Assembly (NCBI GenBank): GCA_012517605.1
Contig: JAAYUS010000029.1
Coordinates: 1 to 38,377, forward strand
Reading direction: 5' to 3'
Source: Bacteroidales bacterium
GTDB lineage: Bacteria > Bacteroidota > Bacteroidia > Bacteroidales > VadinHA17
DNA: 38,377 nucleotides
Below, in pieces: positions 25,976-34,202 of this stretch (positions are counted from its first letter, which is position 1; each line of letters starts with the position of its first letter). The position numbers and the translations under genes are program-made. The notes beneath the pieces are model-generated. The model was not told where the DNA came from, did no database searches, and was given only the letters and a program-made list of their open reading frames with translations.

Positions 25976-26491
25976 ATGAAAAAGAATTTGATTGGCTTCA
26001 CAGGAATTATGCTGGTGTTAACTGCCGGGCTGTTTTTTACTTCATGCTCCAAAGATTCGGATCCGGCAGCGGATCTTGTGGGTACCTGGACTTTCAGCAA
26101 TGCAACTTTTGATGCAAAAATAGGTACTAAAACTCTTATCCAGTATTTTATGGACGAAATGGGCCTTACAGAGGCGCAGGCACAGCAGGTGATGGTATTG
26201 TTCAATGCACAGATGCAACAGGCTTTTACCGGGACAATCGAAATGAAGTCTGACAATACCTATACTGCCACAATAGGAGGAGAATCTGATTCAGGTACAT
26301 GGAGTTTAAGCTCCGACAATACTAAGCTTACAATTGATTCAGATACTGAGGATCCTGTTGTTTTTGACATACTTGAACTAACTTCCCATAAATTGGTGCT
26401 TAAAGGTACAGAATCGGTCGAAGAGGACCTCAATGACGATACTGTTCCTGAAACCATTACTGTTACATTAGAAATGACCCTCACAAAGTAA
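25976..26491 (+). CDS. Lipocalin-like lipoprotein
   Basis: 171 residues from ATG 25976 (a TTG two codons earlier is less likely). N-terminal MKKNLIGFTGIMLVLTAGLF with lipobox FTSC marks a lipoprotein; an Asp-rich stretch (SKDSDPAAD) follows the Cys. The mature domain begins LVGTWTFSNATF and contains a KSDNTYTATIGGESDSGTW hairpin and a KLVLKG strand, matching the Bacteroidota lipocalin-like domain family. A helical insert (YFMDEMGLTEAQAQQVM) interrupts the first strands. It probably faces the periplasm or surface; the ligand is unknown. It appears monocistronic. Confidence 0.82.
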   Translation: MKKNLIGFTGIMLVLTAGLFFTSCSKDSDPAADLVGTWTFSNATFDAKIGTKTLIQYFMDEMGLTEAQAQQVMVLFNAQMQQAFTGTIEMKSDNTYTATIGGESDSGTWSLSSDNTKLTIDSDTEDPVVFDILELTSHKLVLKGTESVEEDLNDDTVPETITVTLEMTLTK

Positions 26492-26550
26492 GGTTAAAGA
26501 CATTACAGGACGGAGTTTATGGAGAACAGGTATAAATCCATTGTATCTCA

Positions 26551-26653
26551 TTAACCGAAAAGTTCGCAAAGAATTAGCAAAGTTCTCAAATATAATTTTT
26601 TTACAACTTCTCTTTCTGGCCTTTGCGTAAAACTTTGCGAACTTTGCGGTTAA
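26551..26653. repeat. Palindromic intergenic repeat of the CGCAAAG type
   Basis: Left arm 26551-26582 (ttaaccgaaaagttcgcaaa, then gaattagcaaag) is an imperfect inverted copy of right arm 26621-26653 (ctttgcgtaaaactttgcga, then actttgcggttaa), with a 38-base AT-rich centre. Each arm contains degenerate direct copies of (c)gcaaag about 9-16 bases apart. Sequences like this are scattered between genes of many Bacteroidota. No ORF is inside. Confidence 0.8.
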
Positions 26654-27057
26654 ATACGTCCTAATTTGCTATCCTGAAAGGATTTTACATCCCGGATTAT
26701 CCTGAAAATTTAAGGAATCACTCCAGACCTGTCAATAAAAGTTATGTATTTGTCAAAATCAATAATCCTTCCGCGATTTAGTAAGAGCATCATACATCAT
26801 TTTTATTCACAGCACTTTAGCCACGATGCATATCCATTACCCGGATAAGACGGTCTGATATTCGTAAATTGAGGCTGAAATTTGACGAACGGGTATTTTT
26901 TGAAAGCAAAGAACATTCTACTGTTCATAAATCCCTGCCATAAACAGACTAACCTTCCCTTAACAGCTATCCTTCCGTCAATGACCGGGCCCAGGGGTAT
27001 TGATTACAAGATGTGCTGAACTTACCTTTACCTGTGCATTAATCAATTAAAACTTAA
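26654..27057. other. Intergenic region without recognisable content
   Basis: About 400 bases between the palindromic repeat and the small exported protein gene. No open frame with coding character, tRNA or strong hairpin was seen. The last 60 bases must carry the promoter of the 27058 gene; TTACCTTTA near 27018 is one mismatch from a TAnnTTTG-type box, which is weak evidence. Confidence 0.4.
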
Positions 27058-27282
27058 ATGGGCAGGTCAATAATTCTCATATTTTCTTTTCTGCTGGTTT
27101 TCTTACCTGCTGTTCAGGCATCTGAAAAACCGGTAAAGGCAGGAAAGATAAATTCCAGGACCCACTGCAGGGCAAAAACAGTTGTCAGTCGCTACCCGGT
27201 ATTAAAACTGAATAAAAAAGATTCAGAAAAAAATAAAAACCACAAAAAGTCCAACAAAGGAAAGTATTGTTTTCCTGTCTAA
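27058..27282 (+). CDS. Small basic exported protein (74 aa)
   Basis: The N-terminus MGRSIILIFSFLLVFLPAVQA is a clean signal peptide with cleavage before SEKPVKAGK. The mature part, about 53 residues, is very basic (Lys/Arg about one residue in three: NKKDSEKNKNHKKSNKGK) with two cysteines, one near the middle (THCRAK) and one near the end (KYCFPV). No family recognised. The signal peptide and absence of a competing frame argue it is real. The next gene, another small basic exported protein, starts 88 bases downstream. Confidence 0.5.
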   Translation: MGRSIILIFSFLLVFLPAVQASEKPVKAGKINSRTHCRAKTVVSRYPVLKLNKKDSEKNKNHKKSNKGKYCFPV

Positions 27283-27370
27283 CCGAAAATCGTAACCTTT
27301 TCGCGTATTCCTCGTATAAATATGTTGAAGTCAATGAAAATCCGGAAGGAGAGGATTAAATCGATTCAAC

Positions 27371-27601
27371 ATGAAAAGGATAATCATTATCTGTCTGCTC
27401 TGTTTTCTGGGAACAGTTTTGTTTACAGGCTGTTCAGCAAGCAGGAAAAACTATAGTGAGCTCAAGGGGCTGATGCTTCTCGAAAATACACAATTAGGAA
27501 GGAACAGAGCTTTCTACTCAAAGCATAACATTAAAACCAAAAAGGAAGCTTACAAAAGGTTCAGGAAAAACAACAGTGCCCTTAATGTAAGGAGGAGGTA
27601 A
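27371..27601 (+). CDS. Small basic lipoprotein (76 aa)
   Basis: MKRIIIICLLCFLGTVLFTG leads to a lipobox LFTGC with C21, so this is a lipoprotein of about 56 mature residues. The mature part is helix-prone and strongly basic (FYSKHNIKTKKEAYKRFRKN, ending NVRRR). The purine-rich sequence ggaaggagagg lies 12-20 bases upstream of the ATG. I do not recognise it. A high positive charge on an anchored small protein suggests binding to LPS, peptidoglycan or nucleic acid, but that is speculation. Confidence 0.58.
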   Translation: MKRIIIICLLCFLGTVLFTGCSASRKNYSELKGLMLLENTQLGRNRAFYSKHNIKTKKEAYKRFRKNNSALNVRRR

Positions 27602-27757
27602 TCTTTTTGAACAACCAGGTGCATTGATGAATTGAAGTGTTTTCGATAAAGATGGTTCCGGATTGATTTACTCTGGTTTTGCCCGGTCTTACATTTTGTA
27701 TGGTCTGGTAAAAGGTATTTCGGTTTGCCGGTCCGCCGGCTTAAAGATTGAATGAAT

Positions 27758-27765
27758 TATCTTTG
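27758..27765 (+). promoter_or_regulatory. -7 box upstream of the first DUF1080 gene
   Basis: TATCTTTG, a perfect TAnnTTTG, 20 bases before the ATG at 27786. No TTTG is found at 19-23 bases upstream (one lies at 27724-27727, 30 bases away). Confidence 0.45.
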
Positions 27766-27785
27766 ACAATAAAACCTGCTTACAA

Positions 27786-28526
27786 ATGAAATATTCCGGT
27801 AAATCTTTAAGTATTTCTATCCTGCTCCTCATACTTTTGACAGGAGGAGTTGATGTCTATCCTCAAAAACTGATTGAATTCGGGAAAGCAGAAATTTTGA
27901 AAGGCATAACGCCGTCAGCCAGTCAAAAGGGGAGCACAATTTTGAAATGGGTAAATGTTAATACAGATGAGAATACCTGGAAAAAACATAAATGTGTACT
28001 CATATGTTCAGGCAAACCGATAGGGGTTATGAGATCCGAAAAGCAATATGAGAATTTCATACTTCATATCGAATGGATGCATATGGAGCCCGGAGGCAAT
28101 TCAGGAGTGTTCGTGTGGTCGGATGCCAAACCGGCAGAGGAATCGCGCCTTCCAAACGGAGTAGAGGTTCAGATGCTTGAACTCGACTGGGTTAAGCTCA
28201 ATACAAAAGACGGAGTAGCACCCCCGGAGGCATATGTTCATGGAGAGCTCTTTGGTGTCGGAGGTGTGACAACAATTCCCGACAATCCACGGGGGACAAG
28301 GAGCAAATCGGTTGAGAACAGATGCCTGGGGCGTGGAAACTGGAATGTTTATGATGTAGTTTGTGTCGATGGTACAATCAAACTTTCAGTTAATGGAAAG
28401 TTTGTGAACGGGATAAGCAAGTCAACAAAAAAGAAAGGTTATTTGTGCCTCGAATCGGAAGGCGGCGAAATTCATTTCCGGAATATTAAAATAATTGAGC
28501 TGCCCGGAGGAATCATTACAGAGTAA
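27786..28526 (+). CDS. DUF1080 (3-keto-disaccharide hydrolase-like) exported protein
   Basis: 246 residues: signal peptide [20 protein letters not shown] up to about residue 26, then a single concanavalin-like DUF1080 domain. Its landmarks are [59 protein letters not shown] and [12 protein letters not shown]. Family members are exported, and some hydrolyse 3-keto-glycosides made by an oxidoreductase. This protein is a minimal version without the N-terminal domain of its paralogue at 36679. An aldo/keto reductase is 1.5 kb downstream but in another transcript. It ends 23 bases from a convergent gene. Confidence 0.88.
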   Translation: MKYSGKSLSISILLLILLTGGVDVYPQKLIEFGKAEILKGITPSASQKGSTILKWVNVNTDENTWKKHKCVLICSGKPIGVMRSEKQYENFILHIEWMHMEPGGNSGVFVWSDAKPAEESRLPNGVEVQMLELDWVKLNTKDGVAPPEAYVHGELFGVGGVTTIPDNPRGTRSKSVENRCLGRGNWNVYDVVCVDGTIKLSVNGKFVNGISKSTKKKGYLCLESEGGEIHFRNIKIIELPGGIITE

Positions 28527-28549
28527 ATTGAACCGGAACTTCCCCTTTC

Positions 28550-29815
28550 TCAATACATAATAATCATACCTCCTCCACCACCATTGCCGAACCTGGGGTT
28601 GACAACGTTGTTATAAATTGAGCCGAAGGTAAATGTGAATCCGAAACTTGTGAAGTACTGGAACTGTGTTGCGAGCTCTTTCCTTCTGAGCAGTACCTCC
28701 TCCTGTGTTGCTCCGCCTTTTACAAGTCCGAGCTGATCATGTATGAGCGAAGCGCCTCCTCCGAAATTAACAGATAATCCCTTTGCAAGCCTTACATCTA
28801 CATAGCCATCAATCGACAGGTTGTTCTTCGACCAGTCATTCAGATAATTACTGTATTCAAGATTAAGATCTATCGAACCCCATTTCTGAACTACCTCGTA
28901 GGCCGCTTCAATCGACTGGCGGAAGTGACCTTCACGGATCCTGTCGTAGATGGTCGAATCGTTATATGCCGAGAACCTGTACCCTATAGAATATAATAGC
29001 CTTAGTTGTCTTCTTGTTGATTCACGGTAAGGGAAAATATCATACTCGATACCAGGCATAAGTTCCGTTGCGAATTTGAGGTTGTTATAACTTGATGATT
29101 CCAGTTCTAATGAACCACCATAAGACCAATGGTCCGAGATGCTTCTGACAACAAGAGCATCAAAGGATTGTGAATTATTCGAACTTTCAATGAGTTCATC
29201 ATCAATATCAAATTTGTCATGGCGGTAATTATATCTGGCCCTGAGATCGATCTTCCAGTTTTCGGTCACCCGGTTCGCCGAAAAGTTGCCATTGAGATTT
29301 TTTGATTTTATTGATTGTTCGCCGTCAAAAAATCCGTTTACCCTGGCACGGAAAACCCAGCTGTTCCATTTATCAGTTGAAACAGTTTCGGAAATCGGCT
29401 CTGTGAATGTGATCTTCATATATTTCCACAGCGGTGTTTTTGCTACATAACGTGCAAGACCTATCTTAAGTGCATTTACCTGGTCTGATCTTATTTCATC
29501 CTCCGTGGCATCGGGATTTGTTGCGACTGTAATCGTATCATTCATCCCTTTATATTCATGCTGTCCGACAAAGAAGTAGGAGTACTCCCTTCCTCCCGAA
29601 CCTGTATTCTGTGAAGTTGAGATAATATATACTCCGGCATCCTTCAGGTCGCGTACATAATTAACATATGGAATTTCCCTTTTTATGTAATCTGAAGCAT
29701 TCATAAAGACGTTTAGAGCGTCTTTCCTCAGAGAATCGGGCTCTGCACCATAACCTGATGAGAAGGATGTGCTGCAAAACATAAAAAACAGGAATACTGT
29801 AAAGGAACTTTTCAT
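28550..29815 (-). CDS. Outer-membrane beta-barrel protein with N-terminal soluble domain
   Basis: 421 residues from ATG 29815 (a TTG ten codons earlier is rejected because ATG gives a proper signal peptide, MKSSFTVFLFFMFCSTSFSS). Residues about 30-135 form a soluble domain (ALNVFMNASDYIKREIPYVN, DLKDAGVYIISTSQNTGSG, ALKIGLARYVAKTP). From about 150 the protein is built of amphipathic strands, as in DUF481-type barrels, ending near a glycine-rich tail (GNGGGGGMIIMY). I have seen this two-part plan in Bacteroidota proteins of unknown function. It is convergent with the DUF1080 gene. No partner gene is evident. Confidence 0.7.
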   Translation of the reverse strand: MKSSFTVFLFFMFCSTSFSSGYGAEPDSLRKDALNVFMNASDYIKREIPYVNYVRDLKDAGVYIISTSQNTGSGGREYSYFFVGQHEYKGMNDTITVATNPDATEDEIRSDQVNALKIGLARYVAKTPLWKYMKITFTEPISETVSTDKWNSWVFRARVNGFFDGEQSIKSKNLNGNFSANRVTENWKIDLRARYNYRHDKFDIDDELIESSNNSQSFDALVVRSISDHWSYGGSLELESSSYNNLKFATELMPGIEYDIFPYRESTRRQLRLLYSIGYRFSAYNDSTIYDRIREGHFRQSIEAAYEVVQKWGSIDLNLEYSNYLNDWSKNNLSIDGYVDVRLAKGLSVNFGGGASLIHDQLGLVKGGATQEEVLLRRKELATQFQYFTSFGFTFTFGSIYNNVVNPRFGNGGGGGMIIMY

Positions 29816-29974
29816 GGCTGATTCATCGTTTGTTAAAACAGGCAACGAATATACGATAATCGCTGGATCCGGATCAGAGGGATCTTTTAATTAACATATC
29901 GTTAACACTTCACAAAATAACCGGCCGGGATACTGTATGACCTGAACAAATTATTAACAACACTTAAAATTTCT

Positions 29975-29982
29975 TAAATTTG
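29975..29982 (+). promoter_or_regulatory. -7 box upstream of the aldo/keto reductase
   Basis: TAAATTTG matches TAnnTTTG, 40 bases before ATG 30023. It overlaps the start of the open frame upstream of that ATG (TTG 29987), supporting the internal ATG as true start. No clear -33 box. Confidence 0.4.
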
Positions 29983-30022
29983 ATAATTGAGGATACATTT
30001 CAAACCACTTATAATTATAATC

Positions 30023-31081
30023 ATGAAGAAGATCAGCCGAAGGACATTTTTGAGTGACGGCGTTGCAGCTGCAGCTGTAGTCACTGTCGGAAAACCATTT
30101 GTTGAAAATAAAAAAGAAAATGGTATCCCTTTAAAGAAAAATGATGAAGATCTTTTTAATCCGGTAACATTCAGTGCAATGCCGACAAGGTCGCTGGGGA
30201 AGACAGGATATAAGGTTGGCATCCTCAGTCTTGGCGGCCAGGCTACACTCGAGATCAAAGGAATGGAGGAAGAGTCGGAGAAGATAATAAACAGGGCGAT
30301 TGACCTGGGAATAAATTATATTGATACAGCAGCCGCATACGGTCAGGGTGTCAGCCAACTGAATATTGGGCGGGTGATGAAGACACGCAGAAAAGAAGTA
30401 TGGCTTTCCACAAAAACACACGACAGGACCTATGACGGGTCGATGCGCCTGCTTGAAGAAAGTCTTAAAAGCCTCCAGACGGATCATCTCGACCTATGGC
30501 AGTTGCATAATGTCCAAAGACAGGATCAGGTTGATCAGATATTCGGTGAAAACGGGGCAATAAAGGCTCTTGAGAAGGCAAAAGCTGAAGGCATTGTCAG
30601 GAACCTTGGGATAACAGGTCATTTTGAACCAATTGTGCTTCTCGAAGCCATAAGGCGTTACCCGTTCGATTCAATACTTATGGCCCTGAATGCAGCTGAT
30701 GTTCATTACCTTAGTTTCAAAAACCATCTGCTTCCGGAGGCTTTGAAAAAGGGAATTGCGATAATCGGAATGAAGGTCACGACACGAAGCCGCATTCTAT
30801 CCACCTGGACTCCACCACCCCTCGATCAGCAGACAGATGAACGCCTGCGTACACCGAAGCCTGGAACCATCAATATCAGGGAAGCGCTGACATACAATAT
30901 GAGCCTTCCTGTCAGCACTACAATAATAGGAGTCGACAATATTGCCCAGCTCGAGGAAAATGTGAAAATTGCATCTGAGTTCACCCCTCTCAGCCAGGCA
31001 CAGATGGAAGAAATAGAGTACAAAACCCTTCCGGTTGTACGGCAGGCCCTCTATTTCCGAAGATGGGATATCGGAGTATAG
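30023..31081 (+). CDS. Tat-exported aldo/keto reductase
   Basis: 352-residue NAD(P)H-dependent oxidoreductase. The N-terminus MKKISRRTFLSDGVAAAAVV has a twin-arginine motif (SRRTFLSDG), implying folded export to the periplasm, perhaps with bound cofactor. The AKR barrel starts near residue 54 (MPTRSLGKTGYKVGILSLGG). Catalytic tetrad: D101 and Y106 in YIDTAAAYG, K131 in STKTHDR, H162 in LWQLHN. The C-terminal TTIIGVDNIAQLEEN is the NADP-binding part. Substrate unknown; exported Bacteroidota members may act on 3-keto sugars, which would fit the DUF1080 genes, but nothing proves it. It converges with the TonB receptor gene, 33 bases apart. Confidence 0.88.
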   Translation: MKKISRRTFLSDGVAAAAVVTVGKPFVENKKENGIPLKKNDEDLFNPVTFSAMPTRSLGKTGYKVGILSLGGQATLEIKGMEEESEKIINRAIDLGINYIDTAAAYGQGVSQLNIGRVMKTRRKEVWLSTKTHDRTYDGSMRLLEESLKSLQTDHLDLWQLHNVQRQDQVDQIFGENGAIKALEKAKAEGIVRNLGITGHFEPIVLLEAIRRYPFDSILMALNAADVHYLSFKNHLLPEALKKGIAIIGMKVTTRSRILSTWTPPPLDQQTDERLRTPKPGTINIREALTYNMSLPVSTTIIGVDNIAQLEENVKIASEFTPLSQAQMEEIEYKTLPVVRQALYFRRWDIGV

Positions 31082-31114
31082 GCTGGAAATAAAATTGAAA
31101 GAAGTACCTCAGGA

Positions 31115-33541
31115 TCAGAAAGCAAGGTTCAGTCTGAGGTAGGCATTGCGTCCCGGTTCGACACTGATGCTTCCCCTGTTTGTTGAGAGATGGCTTGTGT
31201 AGCTCCGGTCGGTTATGTTGTCAACGCCTGCGAATAACTGGAGCATAGTGCGCCCGAGATTTAGCCGTGCTGAACTAAGTGCGAGGTCGAGGCGGGTAAA
31301 GCCGCCAGTTTCCTTTTCTCCTTCAGCAATCCTGTCCTGGCCTGCTGCTCCGACAATTGTTATTTCAGCCGAGCCAATCCTGCTGTTTGTGTAACGTAAA
31401 CCCAGGCGGCCGCTGAGAGGCGGGATCTGCGGAAGGTCTTTCCCGGCTTCAGTATCTTTTCCCCGCACATACGATCCTGATCCGAGCAACACAAAGTCAG
31501 AATGGAAATTATACTGAAATCCGAAATCAAAACCATAAAGTAAGGCCTTGCTTACATTCTTGTTTACCAGTGCAGGAAGGGTGTCAGTCAATCCTTCAGA
31601 TGCGCCGGTATTGATTGTATAAATAAAGCTTCCCGGAGCTTCGACAATCATATTCAGTATCCTGTTTGCAAAAACATCTGCCTGGAAGTTGAACTTCGGC
31701 TTCCAGACCCTTATTCCCAGATCGGCCGAATAACCACTTTCAGGTTTAAGGTCAGTGTTGCCAAGACGCACGTAATTACCGAGATCGATATATTTGAACA
31801 GTTCTTCAAGTGATGGCGCCCTGAAAGAACGGGCAAGGCTCAGCGACAGGTCTGAATCTTTGAACAGTTTGTAAAGCAAGCCTGCGTTGGCGCTCCACGA
31901 AATATTGTTCCGGCTGCCTGCCTCAAATGTTATACGCTGATTTGGCGGAGTATCATTTCTCACTCCGTTTGTTATCAGGTAATCAATATCGACACCCTGT
32001 TCGTTTTTAACCATTATCTGATCCATTCTTCCTCCTGCGATAAGAGTCATTTTGTCGTCGAGGAGATGTGTTTCATCCTGTATAAATACTCCTGCACTCG
32101 TAAATGAGGATTCAGGTATCGGGGTCTCACCCCGGACTATATTATTTGTTTTTACAACATTCCCTGCCTGATTAAGTATTTCAACCCTGATATCTTTTCT
32201 GCGCGTAGTGGTCAGGTTTCGTGACCATATGTCCAAACCGGCGATAAGAGTGTTATTATCAGAAAGGTTCCAGCTGCTCTGCAGCTTTCCACCCTGAGTG
32301 AAATGATTTCCGACGGGTGTTACCAGTTCGGGAGTAATACGCTGAAAGCCGGTTGGGGTAGGGGTTAAAGTAACAGTATTGGGGATCATGGCAACATCGC
32401 GCTGGATGTACTGCATAAAATAACTCAGTTTTAAAGATGACAGTTTCTCACTGATATTATTGATTTCATAATCTGCTGCCAGAAGTTGTCTTCCTATATC
32501 TGTATAAGTTGCCTGAGCCGGCCCGGGGAATGCATTGCCTCCGGGGATTCCGACATCAGTTGACCAGTTTCTCTGGTACTGAATTCTGAAAATATGATTG
32601 GCATGAGGCTTTATCCCGATTTTTGCAGCCATGTTGCTTGTGGTAAACTGGCTGTTGGGCAGGATGCCTTCGGGTGTTCGCATATCATCAGCCTTGCCAT
32701 AGGCGCCGCTTACCCTGAAATACCATTTTTTTGCACCTGTGCTGATATCTGCATGATTCATGAAGAGTTTGTTGGCTGAAGCAAAGCCTGAAAGGACATT
32801 GCCCGACAGATAAGGTTTTTCTGAAAAATGACCGTCTTTGGTGATTATATTGACAATTCCTCCCATGGCTCCGGTGCCGTACAGGGACGACATTGCACCC
32901 TTGACCACTTCAACCCTGTCGACATCATTTACATCGGTCATGCTCAGTGATGCAGTCAGATCGGTTGCAGTTTCAACCCGGTTTCCGTCGATAAGGGTTA
33001 CCAGCCTGTTTTCATTGAAACCGCGGATATTTATATTAGTCGACCACACGCCATCGTTTCCCATTGTTATGCCAGGCTCGGTGGCAAGTACATTTGACAG
33101 GGTAAGGGCTGAAAGTTTCTTATATCTCGATGACTCCACAACGACGACAGGTGCCGGCAGCTTCTTTACCTGACGATTTACAACAAGGCTCGTGACCTCT
33201 ACTTCGCCAAGATTCACATGCTGGGGCGACATTAAAAACTCCTGCTGAAGGCTGCTGCTGAGATTTATTTCCCAGGATACCGGGCTGTAGCCGAGCATCT
33301 TAAGGACCACCAGATACCTGCCAGCCGGTAGTGAAAGCTCAAAGCGCCCCCTAACATCGCTAATTCCTGCAGCAAATGCTTTTTCTGCCGTGCCTGGACT
33401 GGTTGCCATGGCCACAACACCCTCAAGTGAAGTGTTATTTACAGAATCACGGACAATTCCACGAAGAACATATTTCTGCCCGAATGAGCTCAACGAAATG
33501 AATAAAGCAATAAACGCAGTAAAGATCAATTTTCTCTTCAT
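31115..33541 (-). CDS. TonB-dependent outer-membrane receptor
   Basis: 808-residue receptor for energised uptake across the outer membrane. Signal peptide (1-21), a carboxypeptidase-regulatory-like domain (about 25-110, LRGIVRDSVNNTSLEGVVA), plug domain (about 125-235) with RGFNENRLVTLIDGNRVET and VEVVKGAMSSLYGTGAMGG, then a 22-strand barrel with LARSFRAPSLEELF and NTDLKPESGYSADLG, ending in the aromatic YLRLNLAF. The plan resembles BtuB/heme/siderophore-type receptors rather than SusC, as there is no SusD. The gene starts 1 base after the TM1266-type regulator stop, so the two are translationally coupled. Ligand unknown. Confidence 0.93.
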   Translation of the reverse strand: MKRKLIFTAFIALFISLSSFGQKYVLRGIVRDSVNNTSLEGVVAMATSPGTAEKAFAAGISDVRGRFELSLPAGRYLVVLKMLGYSPVSWEINLSSSLQQEFLMSPQHVNLGEVEVTSLVVNRQVKKLPAPVVVVESSRYKKLSALTLSNVLATEPGITMGNDGVWSTNINIRGFNENRLVTLIDGNRVETATDLTASLSMTDVNDVDRVEVVKGAMSSLYGTGAMGGIVNIITKDGHFSEKPYLSGNVLSGFASANKLFMNHADISTGAKKWYFRVSGAYGKADDMRTPEGILPNSQFTTSNMAAKIGIKPHANHIFRIQYQRNWSTDVGIPGGNAFPGPAQATYTDIGRQLLAADYEINNISEKLSSLKLSYFMQYIQRDVAMIPNTVTLTPTPTGFQRITPELVTPVGNHFTQGGKLQSSWNLSDNNTLIAGLDIWSRNLTTTRRKDIRVEILNQAGNVVKTNNIVRGETPIPESSFTSAGVFIQDETHLLDDKMTLIAGGRMDQIMVKNEQGVDIDYLITNGVRNDTPPNQRITFEAGSRNNISWSANAGLLYKLFKDSDLSLSLARSFRAPSLEELFKYIDLGNYVRLGNTDLKPESGYSADLGIRVWKPKFNFQADVFANRILNMIVEAPGSFIYTINTGASEGLTDTLPALVNKNVSKALLYGFDFGFQYNFHSDFVLLGSGSYVRGKDTEAGKDLPQIPPLSGRLGLRYTNSRIGSAEITIVGAAGQDRIAEGEKETGGFTRLDLALSSARLNLGRTMLQLFAGVDNITDRSYTSHLSTNRGSISVEPGRNAYLRLNLAF

Positions 33542-33542
33542 A

Positions 33543-33788
33543 TTACATATTCTTTAAAAGTACCGACTTAACCTGAATTCCACTCAACCGGCCAAGCTGA
33601 CCGGTAAGTGAACCAATCTCATCGGTGGTACCTTCAAGAACAAGGGAAATGATGCTTTGTCCATTGCTGCGGGGCAATCCAAGGCGTCCAAATATGATCT
33701 GTGAATGCTTCGAAAGGATTTCGTTCAGCTGCTGAACACTTTCGCGTTCCTGAATCATGATTATAGCTGATCCCACTCTCTTTTCCAT
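33543..33788 (-). CDS. TM1266-family putative iron-only hydrogenase system regulator
   Basis: 81-residue ACT/NikR-C-like small protein. The opening MEKRVGSAIIMIQERESVQQ, the QIIFGRLGLPR turn, SIISLVLEGTTDEIGSLTGQ and LGRLSGIQVKS match the TM1266 family closely and at full length. By family knowledge (TIGRFAMs hyd_TM1266), members occur with HydE/HydF/HydG, the [FeFe]-hydrogenase maturases, and are presumed regulators. Here it has a strong Shine-Dalgarno (ggaggt at 33800-33795), rare in this phylum, and overlaps transcriptionally with a TonB receptor 1 base downstream. No hydrogenase or maturase gene is in the window. Confidence 0.9.
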   Translation of the reverse strand: MEKRVGSAIIMIQERESVQQLNEILSKHSQIIFGRLGLPRSNGQSIISLVLEGTTDEIGSLTGQLGRLSGIQVKSVLLKNM

Positions 33789-33803
33789 CAGAATACCTCC
33801 GGG

Positions 33804-33860
33804 TTAGATTGATTTGTCTATCTGCGTGTCCTTGATCTTCCGCAATGATAATGATGCCAT
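33804..33860 (-). CDS. Possible 18-codon leader ORF before the TM1266 gene
   Basis: Minus-strand frame from ATG 33860 to TAA 33804, reading MASLSLRKIKDTQIDKSI. It ends 15 bases before the TM1266 start, with the Shine-Dalgarno in between, a layout seen with leader peptides or with the end of a decayed gene. An in-frame TGA lies five codons upstream. No attenuator hairpin is obvious. Could be chance. Confidence 0.2.
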   Translation of the reverse strand: MASLSLRKIKDTQIDKSI

Positions 33861-33997
33861 CCGGCGAGGATCTCAGACAGGGCAGATTTATTGTTAATTA
33901 TTTCACAAAGGTCGTGATTTTATTTTCAGTTTGCAAGAAAGAAAAGAATTTTAAGCAAAATATATTCCCTGATTGCTGAAAACAGGATATTGGTTTC

Positions 33998-34122
33998 ATG
34001 TACTCACCCCCACTACTTTGTAACGAGGGGGCCAGTTTTCGTCCTTTTTTTAGGTTTGCTACTTTCCTTAAGCCACCCCCCCTCGTTGCGGCAGCAGAGA
34101 GGGGGGCAGGGGGGGTGAGTAC
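33998..34122. repeat. Palindromic repeat element, copy 2 (125 bp)
   Basis: Second copy of the element at 21389-21559. It shares the atgtactcaccc left end, the taacgagggggccagttttc inner left arm and the right arm ctcgttgcggcagcagagag followed by a G run and gtgagtac. The left arm lacks about 13 bases (the ctctct part) and the core is shorter and unrelated. It sits between the divergent TM1266/TonB-receptor and transporter units. Confidence 0.85.
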
Positions 34123-34177
34123 GTACATATTTTCAAAGAAACCCCATAAAAAATAACTTAGTAATTCCCTTTATAGA

Positions 34178-34185
34178 TAGTTTTG
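34178..34185 (+). promoter_or_regulatory. -7 box for the transporter operon
   Basis: TAGTTTTG matches TAnnTTTG, 17 bases before the ATG of the binding-protein gene at 34203. It lies 55 bases beyond the repeat element, so the repeat is upstream of the promoter and not transcribed from it. The -33 region lacks an exact TTTG. Confidence 0.45.
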
Positions 34186-34202
34186 CAATAATAACTTTTA
34201 CC

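Noticed and set aside
31085-31135. Inverted repeat acctcag/ctgaggt as terminator for the convergent AKR/TonB receptor pair
   Set aside because: It lies mostly within the receptor coding sequence, has a 21-base loop and no T-run.
33789-33900. Possible TPP riboswitch upstream of the TM1266 gene (ctgagat on the minus strand)
   Set aside because: Only one short word resembles the thi-box; the conserved partner segments and pairing are missing.
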